From Ramazzottius varieornatus (Eukaryota > Tardigrada > Eutardigrada > Parachela > Ramazzottiidae), in the NCBI GenBank assembly GCA_001949185.1, contig BDGG01000003.1, positions 783,577 to 847,576 on the forward strand: 64,000 nucleotides of DNA, written 5' to 3'. Shown piece by piece: positions 56,001 to 64,000 of the stretch (its first letter is position 1; each line of letters begins with the position of its first letter). Below the pieces are notes generated by a model. The model ran no database searches, had not been told where the DNA came from, and saw only the letters and a program-made list of their open reading frames with translations. Made by a program: the position numbers and the translations under genes.

Positions 56001-56930
56001 CGGGACGTGAGCCGGATCCGGTGCAATGCCCGTTGGTTCATGGGAATTCTGCCCACTACCCCCCTAATACTCTCTGCGCGGCTCTGCTCATGTTTGTAGT
56101 CGAACTATATTATCAGTAGGTACTCTACGTAGCATCGGTAGTGGCGGTATTGTTGACATTATGCTAAACAGAGTGGTGGAGCGCTTGAACATTCATACCT
56201 CCAGAGGATACAGCCTGTTGTTGATAATATGTTCAGAGCCACGTCCCAGCGAGTTTCCCCAGTGAAGATGAAACTGAGTGAAGACGTAGTCCGCCGATAG
56301 ACCGCCTTTGCCAACAGTCGGTTGCTGTTTCTGATCGAAAACTCCGCTAAACTGAACTGCAGACAATGCGATCCGTGTAAAGACTAGGAACCTCTCTGTG
56401 CTGGTATTTCACCTGTACCTGTATGGCCGTTGTTGACTACGGTCCATGTTTTGTCGTTAGGTTCTGAGCCATATGCTTGGAATTGCAGTGGCCCCATCTG
56501 AGGCGCTTCCTTCGCCTCAGCTCTGCTGAGGGCAATAGGTGACTGGCGCACGCCTTTGCACGCCGGGTAGTCGTTCCCCCAGTCCTGCGGCGGACTCTCT
56601 AGAAGATGCATGAATTCCTGAGTGGGATCTACTCATTTGATGTGGCCAAGTGTGCGTTACGCGGCTGCTGCTGCAAGGTCGGAAATGCTTCCCTACCCTT
56701 GGCCACGAGGCCTTATAGCATTGTTCGGTCGGTCGTCGGGTAATGTCACCACGGGTGGGGGACCATTATTGACAGGCATCACTGTAAGCTAGCTCTTATT
56801 CGTACCATCAGTATGATGTTGATATCCCCAATGGCGGGAGGGCTGCTGATGAGCGACTACCGTGCCACGAACTATCCGAACCCCGACCAAGGGAACCAAT
56901 AAGTAAAATAACCCAACATCCAAGCGCCAT
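53081..56930 (-). CDS. Alpha carbonic anhydrase, secreted and probably GPI- or membrane-anchored
   Basis: Catalyses CO2 hydration outside the cell. Five exons on the minus strand: 56861-56930, 56419-56598, 56199-56356, 53680-53845, 53081-53460; 317 aa, open. Exon 1 is a signal peptide (MALGCWVILLIGSLGRGSD). Core motifs: SPPQDWGNDYPACKGVRQSP, NNGHTG, GGLSADYVFTQFHLHWGNS (H94 and H96 both present), GSEHIINNRLYPLE, LHLVHRK (H119) and YLGSLTTPPCAEAVEW with the Thr199-type residue, so the zinc site is intact. The C-terminus is LLLVLFLCGETFSLVLL after a basic patch, a typical anchor signal. Intron 3 is 2.4 kb and carries a hAT transposon, which could mislead gene finders into splitting this gene. 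Acceptor TCTAG/AG before exon 2 is conserved in the neighbouring copy. Confidence 0.9.
54581..55228. mobile_element. Non-autonomous hAT element with 8 bp target duplication
   Basis: Ends TAGTGCTGGGATA and TATCCCAGCACTA are inverted. The identical 8 bp GGTATCAG flanks both sides (54573-54580 and 55229-55236), which is diagnostic of hAT-type insertion. The interior is filled with ATATCGATAT-type motifs near both ends, with a ~300 bp less repetitive core. No transposase is encoded. It lies in intron 3 of the carbonic anhydrase gene, beside a relic of the 764-893 MITE family. Confidence 0.92.
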
Positions 56931-57560
56931 GATGTTCTGAAGTGGTACATCCAAGGATACATCCAGTACGGGTCGGTGTATTACAGTATACCCCATCCAG
57001 ATTATAGTACTACAGATTCAAAGCCTTGCAGATTCGTGGTGTAGAACCAAACTATTGCAGCAACCATATTCAGACTCTTGAATGGGAATGTTTAATGGCG
57101 AACCTTTTCTTCGAATTACTTTCCAGTTGATTGCTGGGCGACCATGGATCGTACAGCTAGGCGATCATGGATCGTACAGCTAAGGGACCCAAATCACCTC
57201 AGCAGAGCAGAGTAGAATACACTACTTTTACCAGGATCGCATAGTCCAGATCCAAGCTTAAGTACGAATACCGCACATGTGTCTCCGCGTGATGAAGGTG
57301 TGTCAGCCAAGCAGGCAGGCGTGCACGGTCGGCTCTACAGTATTTAGACAGGGCCAGTGGCCCTGCATGTCTATAGCAAGCAACTCGTACGTATACACTC
57401 CCATAGTCGGCCTACAATCATTCAACATCACACCATTATTCTTTCCCACAGTCCAACCACCGATCGTGAAACAAAACACAAAACCAGACCGTAACACGTG
57501 TTGATGCGTTAATCAACAGACATTTACTTATTTATTTGAAAATGCTGTCCGTCCGACCCG
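56931..57560. other. Upstream of the carbonic anhydrase, no gene seen
   Basis: The promoter of the CA gene is expected near 56931-57200. A 24 bp direct repeat around GGCGACCATGGATCGTACAG / GGCGATCATGGATCGTACAG occurs at about 57145-57182. No ORF of interest. Confidence 0.5.
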
Positions 57561-58900
57561 CTAAACGAAACAAGAACAAAAACTGAACTGCAGATTAGTT
57601 GAAATGGCGACCAGACATTTGCTCCTGAACTTGCGAACGCTGTCCGTCCCATCGGCCAAAACCGAACAAAAACCAGAACGAAAACGTGGCAAAAATCGAG
57701 CTTTCGCGGTAGCAGAAAATACTGAATTCAAGATTCAGGATAAAACGTAGTTCGTCCGCACCAAAAGCTTCCACGAGCACTAGACACATATGTACTTCGC
57801 GCTATCATTGAATTCCCTCATCAACGACCAGCACAGGAAATCGAATTCTTGGTAAGTTCGATCGTTCACCCCACAGCTGGTCCGAACTAACAGAATAGGA
57901 ATGCCAACTCTTGACACAACCAAAACGTGGTGTTCTTACTGGTATCGGGCAATTATCGATGGTGGATGAACAAAATCAGGCGAGATAACTAGTGAGTAAG
58001 CATACATCCAACACTGATGCAGCCGTTCGCAAAGTTCATCCGGACGAGCAGCTGACCCAAGCCATATACTTGGTGTTCTCACTGGTATCCGACGACTAAT
58101 GACCAGTGACCACAGCTGTACAACAACAGAAGACGCTATCTAGTGCTCTTGGTACTTTGTCCGAATAGATGGCCAACAGACTCAAAAAACCCAGTGTCTG
58201 TTGATCGCAAATTTCGTCCGGACAATCGGCTGCCAGACACCTAAAACTTGGTGTTGTCACAGGTATCGGACATCGACTCACCATGGTTGTACAACGACGA
58301 CGGGATGTGAAATCAAGACATCTTACCCTTGACAGCTGATTGCACAGTTCGTCCGAATGAACAGCTGACAGAAACAAGAAATTTTGGTGTCGTCTTTCGT
58401 GTCGACCAGACACTGACGAGGCTGCGTGGGTAGACGGGATATGTTGCTGGCACCAGACATCGATCCTGGATGTAGCCGATCGCGCTTCCGTCCGGGCGAA
58501 CAGCTGCAGAGAACCGAAAACTTGGTGATGTCTCTGGTGTCGGACGTCCGGATGAACAGCTGACAGACAGCAAGAATTTGGCATCGGGAAATCACCATTG
58601 TCGGTAGTACAACAACAAGCGGGATAAATAGCCAGCGCCTGACATCCATCCTCGATGAAGCCGACCGCGCTGTTTGTTCGAATGAACAGCTGCCAAACAC
58701 CTAAAACTGGACGTGGTGCAAGTGTTGGTCGTCACTTTGCCGCCTCTTGCCAGGGTCTCGTTTTTGACTTCTTTCGTGTTTGGTTTGGGTTGATGATGGG
58801 TTGGTGCGGCAATGACGGCGTTCCGGTTGACGATGTCCTCGACGATCTGGATTTGGTTCATTTCACGTTTTGTTTGTTTTGGCTATGGCAGGTGGGGTGA
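57561..58900. repeat. Degenerate tandem repeat block
   Basis: Diverged units recur about every 60-150 bp, each with a core like GTCCGGACGAACAGCTGACA followed by AAAACTTGGTGTTGTCACTG and TATCGGACGAC. Recognisable units start near 57640, 57740, 57930, 58035, 58205, 58345, 58485, 58545 and 58670. Right of 58740 another pair of direct repeats has CGCCTCTTGCCAG. Minus-strand frames here (58096-58700) encode Ser/Cys-rich repeats such as SCSFGRT, but they change frame and are best explained as a satellite-like array rather than a gene. Confidence 0.6.
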
Positions 58901-60279
58901 TCGTGGTGTCTGTGTCTGTCATTTCCGTGTCGCCTCTTGCCAGAGTATCCTTTTTCGTTTTGCTTTATGCTCTGTCAGTCTTTTTTCTTTCGTTTGGTTC
59001 GCTTAGGCCCATATTGCATCTGAAAACTGCATGCGTATTCGATGCAGAGGTCCTGCGTGATGTTCTGGTTTTGGTTTATGTTGTAGGTTGCGTCGGGCGA
59101 CGTCGTTCTTCAGTTCAGTCAATCTTGTATAATCTTGTGCCTTCTCTCTACGCTCCTCCCCAAAAGAGACGCGCTCGTGGATTCATTCCGGTGTTACGGC
59201 TAAAAAGGCCTTCACCGTGACTCCACATGTCGAGCTTGCATCAGCTTTTTTGCCCGCGATGACTATCCGTAGTAGTAGGACATGGTATTTCGGCCTTCGG
59301 ATTTTCACAAGACGTCGATTACGCCGAGCTTCCGAGGAATTGATAAGCCGATTAGAAGGATAAATGTCACTGTGTTCCTTTCAAGGTTCTGCGCAATCAC
59401 GTGACAGCGTACACACCATTAAGTCGTCGACCGTCCATATGTATAAGCCGCACCAAGAATTGTAGCGAATCGTAGTTCCTTCGGGCGACACCGACTCTGA
59501 TATTCACTGGCGAACGCCGACAATGAACCATCCAGCGACAGATACTCCAAATACAGTCACGATCATATTTCAACGTCAGCCCATGGTAGGTGTGAGCCCA
59601 ACTCTACTATGTCGTTCCGCTGACCGAACGAGTGCCAGCTCTATCGCTGTCGTCTGCTAACTAAATAAAGTTAACCAGGTTAGCAAAACGCGTCGCAGAC
59701 AGGTGTAAGATCAATTACCGACTGAGGCCCGACTCTATCCCAGCTCGGTTGCCGGCGTGGCGATCGTCATGCTTTGAAGAAGAGAATTTCTGCGTGATAT
59801 TTGCATGTTGTTTCTGTATTGCTGCCTCCTCATTTTTCGAGTGTAGACTATCATCAGTATCTTTAATAACGATTTCTGGCCGGAAATTGAAGCATGATCG
59901 GGATACCTGGTAGTGTAATCACGTTTTTTGACTCGCCATGGTTTCTTCATAGCGTGAGAGTGGGGCTGTTGCTTGTCGATATTATGTGTGTAGATTGGGA
60001 AAGTAATTGTCAAATTCCGCCTCGGCAGATCCGTTTCGAAGAGAGCGAAATACAGCCCTCGAAAACAATCAGTTCGGTTTCAAAACTCCGTGACGGTGCA
60101 TCGCAATGGGACGTGCGGACTGTTTCTAGAAGAATACCCTTGCTGACTTCGGGTTGGACTTGGCAAAGCACTTGGACAATGTGAATATATCAATTTTGGT
60201 TCAAAAACATATAAATCTTCACGTATACAAGTGGTCAACGGTCGCTCTATCGTGATCAAGGTTACATACCTACAACAGA
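58901..60279. other. Intergenic, no gene seen
   Basis: Low-complexity T-rich start, then ordinary sequence without recognisable motifs. The 3' UTR of the HRM gene should lie just left of 60280. Confidence 0.5.
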
Positions 60280-63200
60280 CTAGACGAACATTATCAAGGT
60301 TACAAAAAAGGCAAGGATAAAAGGCAGTGTGGCTTGTGAAATGCAGTTAGTGGCAGAGGATGTCTTGGGACTGTAGTGCATGTTGATGAGGTCTTTGGCA
60401 TCTTGTGTGAAGCAGGCTTCGTAGTTGCCGGTGGGCGTGGTCCACGCACCATTTGCACCACAAGTTCGGCTGACAGTTCCTGCGAGATTAAGAACGTTCG
60501 ACGTGGTACACGGGCCTGGCCTAAATGTNNNNNNNNNNNNNNNNNNNNNNNNNNNNNNNNNNNNNNNNNNNNNNNNNNAGGCCAGGCACATGTACCGAAA
60601 GACCTCCACCATCCACGTAGACTTACTTGTGGTATCCAGGCACATGTGTGGAGGACACGGTTGTGCGGTGGTTTTGTCCTTGGGCGTGGTCGGCCAGCAG
60701 ATCTTCCCATCCGTTCCGCCCCGACACGATCCAGCTGCGGAGAAGAAACTTGTCAGTCATCTCGACTGAACGAAAAGCTAGTTCGAATCGCCTTTACCTT
60801 CGCCTTCCCATTGAGCAATCTCTTTCAAGAAGGTTTCGCAACCTGCGGGAGTGCTCTGCTGCCACGGTTGTTTCGGTGTGTCCCGTCCTGCACCATTGGC
60901 GATCTGAGCCATGGTGGATCCGGCGCTGGAGTCTGTGGTCACTTCGGTAGTAGCCATCAACGTGGTTTCCCGGAGGTTGAGTACAACACCCGAGCCAGCC
61001 AGACCGGCGATGTGGATGTCGTTGCTAGGCTGGCTGGGTGTGACCACGGCCACTTGCAGGAGCCCACAAGCCGAGAGGTCGGTGTGACCGACGAGGTGCG
61101 TAGCGCCATCGGCAGCCGTCGTGTTCCATTCACCGCTGATGCTACATTGACGTGTGGCTGCGGGAACGTGCTGGCTGTCTTCACCGGGTACCAGTGCACG
61201 GCATGGCTGGCGCGCAACATAACCTGGGGGAGAAGCCGGCCAGCAGAAACGGCCGTCGGATGTACCGGGACACCCTGCACCTGAAAAACAGAGGGACCTT
61301 CAAGCTTCGTTAAAACATGCCAGCACAAGTGTGTCTCCCTTTTTCTGATTTAACTATCATCTCAGGTGACGACATGGCTTCGTTGATGTCGGGGTGTGCC
61401 AGTCAAAATGTCGATAGTGTGCGTCCTGTTAGCCCAGCTTTCAACTGTGATCCGCCTCTAATCTGTTAGTTGTTGCCATTTAGAGCTACTTTTCTACGGA
61501 ACATTGACGTACCGTCTCGAGTGTTGTCCAAGTTGTGGCTGTGCAAAAAGTCTCGGCACTGTGTGCCATCAGCAATTAGCCATGGTCGAGGAGGAATATC
61601 TTTCCCAATCACATTCCAGTCCTGGTTTTCACCGTTTGACGAAACAACCGTGGTTGTTACCATGTCATCGCCGTTACCGTTACCATTACCGGTGTACGCC
61701 GGTTGGCTGGGCGCCGTAACGTACGAATACAATAGTGTACTCTGCTCAGGGTAAGCGACAGCTGGACCTGGTGTAGCATACATGACACCTGGGTAGCTGA
61801 TGTAATTTGGGACGTTGCCACCGGTGGACTGATAGTCCGAATGTCCATGTTTCTCGATGAACTGTGGCAACTGGTAGCAGTCGTCGTAGCTACTCTGGCG
61901 AATATCATTGTGTTGCAGGCGTTGATTGGCGAATGGGTAATCTCGCCATTGTCCGTTGACGCATTCCCTCTTGACGTAAACTGGCAAAGAGAACATTCAA
62001 TTATTTTTTAGTGGTTGATTGGATGAGCAATTATTTTCAGCGACAGTGACAGTTACATCACAGGCCACAAATGTTTTACCATGTTGCGGAAAATATCATG
62101 TAATCATTACGTTGGAAGTAGACTAGCTTACAGAAGGAAAATGAGTGAACCACGACGTACTTTGACTTTGACGAGGAACATCGGGACAGACTTGGAGGAT
62201 GGTTTCTCCAGGGTCCGCTGAACGCCAGCACAAGATTCCGTCGAAGACAGGCGGGCATGACAGCGCTGAAAATAGAACCGTACAGTCAGATACAGTACCA
62301 CCTCCCAGCTGAAATTCCACACAGCCAGAAACCGTATCGTTCGTTGAGCGAAATGAGAACCACATTTCAGGCAAACGTTTGACACTTCCAGGTTTTCCCC
62401 CGCTGTTCTGTACACCAGCGGAGCTTCGCACCTTTGTTTCAAGAAGATATCGTGGTAAACTTTTGGCAGTTCAATATCGAACTTCACCTTTTCGTTACAC
62501 GAATAGCGAGTTCGGCACACAGACTAGGCAAAATCGTTCCCCTAAGTGACGCACGCTTCCAACCAATAACACAGAATAGGTGCGCCATTTGGGAAAACAC
62601 TCTTGTTACGTTTATTTGCGGTTTCCTCAATCCATGAAGCCAGAAAAGCTTGAATCAAGAAATCAATTACCATAGAACAGCCCCAGTTTCGTATGTTTCT
62701 TTGCATGCGTTCTTGTTGAAAACCCCCGCAAACGTCCGTGACATCGTAGTCATGAACAGTTATTTGGAAGAACTATCTCGACTTACGGTGGTCACTGTGT
62801 TCGTTCCGTCCTTTGCCCTTCAAGCGTCTCAAGAAATTCAAACACCTTTCCTCCGAAGTAAATTTGAACGTAGCCTGGACAGAAGTCTTGGTAGGGATAT
62901 CCTCGTAGCCCTGATTATACTGTGGCGGAGGTTGTTCATAAGGATCTTGACCCGGTGCGGCGTACACTGGTTGAGTGTACTGCACCGGATACTCGGCTTG
63001 ACGGCGGGCTTCCTCTTCCTCGTACTGTCTTTTCCGCTCCTCATGTTGCCTCACAGCTTCCTCATAGGCTCGACGAAGATCATCGTCGCTCTCCGCTTGT
63101 CTTTCACCCTCATGGTCTCCTTGGTGCTGATCATGTTCGGAAGCCGTTTGATTGCGGTACAGAGCGCGGCGGTGTTCTTCATCGTCAGTGCTCTCATGGG

Positions 63201-63453
63201 CTTCGTCTTCGGTGTGAGGTTCGTCGGTCGTGTCGGGTTCGTCAGTGGTCTCCGACTCTACTGTTTCGTGGTCCGTGTCGGTCGAGTTGTTGCTGTCGGT
63301 CAAATTGTCGAGAGAGTCAACGGGGACTTCGGTGAAATCAGTCAGTTCGGTGGTATTCACCGCTTTGTCGGGGTCGTTACTGAGGGTGGCGTTAGCCTCG
63401 TCGGTGTCGTTCGTTGATATATCCGTAACATTCAACAAATCTGAAGGCTGCTC
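60280..63453 (-). CDS. Triple hormone-receptor-domain (HRM) protein with anchor tail, 5' end beyond the last exon seen
   Basis: Exons on the minus strand: 62787-63453, 62161-62265, 61513-61980, 60798-61280, 60627-60734, 60280-60479; 676 aa seen, all phases agree. Residues 1-195 are acidic with many N-glycosylation sites (NVT, NDT, NAT, NTT, NLT, NST). Then come three modules like the ligand-binding ectodomain of class B (secretin-type) GPCRs. Each starts with an alpha helix bearing Cys (RCLNFL, QCRDFL, GCETFL), a phase-1 intron, then CPPVFDGILCW, CPGTSDGRFCWP, CRGGTDGKICWP, and a closing Cys-G-W group (RECVNGQWRD..YDDC; RQCSISGEWN..SAC; SRTCGANGAW..YEAC). The C-terminus is a short hydrophobic run (LPFILAFFVTLIMFV) ending the protein, as in GPI-anchored proteins. 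No GAIN or 7TM domain is present. A peptide-binding, co-receptor or decoy role is inference. Signal peptide not found; upstream exon expected right of 63454. A 50 bp gap lies in the last intron. Confidence 0.88.
60529..60578. other. Assembly gap, 50 N
   Basis: Exactly 50 N, the usual size for a gap of unknown length. Flanks are inverted: GGTACACGGGCCTGGCCT on the left pairs with AGGCCAGGCACATGTACC on the right (15 of 18 match), so a hairpin probably blocked assembly. It lies between HRM exons 60627-60734 and 60280-60479, in an intron. Confidence 0.95.
62542..62593. repeat. AAGTGGCGCA hairpin, copy 5 (HRM gene intron)
   Basis: TAAGTGACGCACGCTTCC pairs with GGTGCGCCATTTGGG. Located between HRM exons 62161-62265 and 62787-63453. 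Confidence 0.75.
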
Positions 63454-63587
63454 CTGCAATTAGACAGAGAGTATAAACGATGCTAAGTGATGCCAAATTG
63501 TAGGGAAATGCCAATATGCCTTCGAAGGCTCTAGCAGATCACAGGGCATTGCCAATTGGCAAAGGATTTCACCCAGATCTTCATCTC

Positions 63588-63637
63588 AATTGGCGCACGC
63601 TTTCAGTGTTAGCGGCTGAGAGCTTGCGCTACTTGGA
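63588..63637. repeat. AAGTGGCGCA hairpin, copy 6
   Basis: AATTGGCGCACGCTTTCAG and GCTTGCGCTACTTGG. Just upstream of the first visible HRM exon, in a probable intron. Confidence 0.75.
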
Positions 63638-63666
63638 GAAATACTCTTGCCGGCTTGGGTTCTTTC

Positions 63667-63718
63667 CCAAGTGGCGCACGTTTCGATTTTAATAACCGAC
63701 AGCGTGCGCCACTTGGAG
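63667..63718. repeat. AAGTGGCGCA hairpin, copy 7
   Basis: CCAAGTGGCGCACGTTTCG and CAGCGTGCGCCACTTGG, the cleanest core. Only about 30 bp from copy 6, so two copies are in tandem. Confidence 0.85.
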
Positions 63719-64000
63719 AGCTGATGTCGGCAGGTTTGTCTGCCTAGGTCACATTAGACTGCACAAAGAACGTAGAATAACAACTAATTAAGGAAATCGA
63801 CTGCCTGAGTTTTTCTAAAAACCCAGCAATGAACCAAGATGTAATAGTTGTCTTCGGATAACTGTAAAGTGATTATATTTTCTGAGGATATTCTACACGC
63901 AAAAATTTTGATGAATGGTTTATTTTAGTATTTTGCTACGGAATTTAGGGTGATGCCTTCTAAAGTCCATCATGGTGGTTAATACAATATCAGAACCGAC
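63719..64000. other. Window edge, no feature seen
   Basis: AT-rich sequence; the signal-peptide exon of the HRM gene would be here or beyond the window, but I cannot identify it. Confidence 0.5.

Noticed and set aside
58096-58700. Ser/Cys-rich protein gene on the minus strand
   Set aside because: Frames follow a degenerate tandem repeat and shift repeatedly; no start, splice or domain support.
60957-61328. Minus-strand frame of 123 codons overlapping the second HRM module
   Set aside because: Another frame of the same strand carries the Cys-rich HRM pattern with matching splice sites and phases; this one is a shadow.
62123-62520. Additional HRM-gene exons between 62266 and 62786
   Set aside because: Joining 62787 directly to 62265 gives phase 1 to phase 1, as in the other two modules. 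The intervening frames need very short introns or hit stops, and a hairpin repeat sits there.

Overview
This is animal nuclear DNA, not bacterial. Genes are split by many short GT-AG introns (often 50-150 bp), there are no operons, and the gene set is metazoan: opsins, a peptide-hormone GPCR, an insulin receptor, a phosphatidylinositol transfer protein, an H3K9-type SET methyltransferase and alpha carbonic anhydrases. The compact intron-rich genes, panarthropod-like receptors and a plant/bacterial-looking UDP-glycosyltransferase make a tardigrade the most likely source. That assignment is inference from style and content, at about 0.6 confidence. Exon chains were built by hand from open frames, splice consensus and intron phase; every full model listed closes in frame.

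Layout. 1-5 kb: repeats and a broken UDP-glycosyltransferase (minus strand) with a small hairpin transposon in its coding sequence. 5-11.7 kb: two tandem opsin genes (minus) with matching intron positions. 11.7-22 kb: mostly non-coding, with transposon relics and a few weak or unknown ORFs, including one single-pass membrane protein. 22.2-26 kb: a two-exon GnRH/AKH/corazonin-type receptor (minus). 26-35 kb: repeats, including a 4.1 kb inverted-repeat element that contains a 530 bp near-perfect foldback. 35.2-40 kb: PITP (minus) and a SUV39/G9a-type SET methyltransferase (plus) in divergent orientation. 40.8-48 kb: an 18-exon insulin receptor (plus). 49.2-51.1 kb: a secreted FAD amine-oxidase-like gene (plus). 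51.3-57 kb: two alpha carbonic anhydrases (minus), one without a zinc-ligand histidine. 57-60.3 kb: degenerate tandem repeats. 60.3-64 kb: a gene (minus) with three tandem hormone-receptor (HRM) modules, a C-terminal hydrophobic tail and no seven-helix domain; it holds a 50 bp assembly gap and runs off the right edge.

Functionally the window mixes sensing (opsins), endocrine signalling (insulin receptor, GnRH-superfamily receptor, and a possible hormone-binding multi-HRM protein), lipid transfer, chromatin silencing and pH/CO2 chemistry. No shared pathway is implied by position.

The most interesting points are the anchored triple-HRM protein, which looks like a binding or decoy protein; the paired opsins that lack an acidic residue at both known counterion positions; and a family of ~50 bp AAGTGGCGCA hairpins found at least seven times, mostly inside introns.
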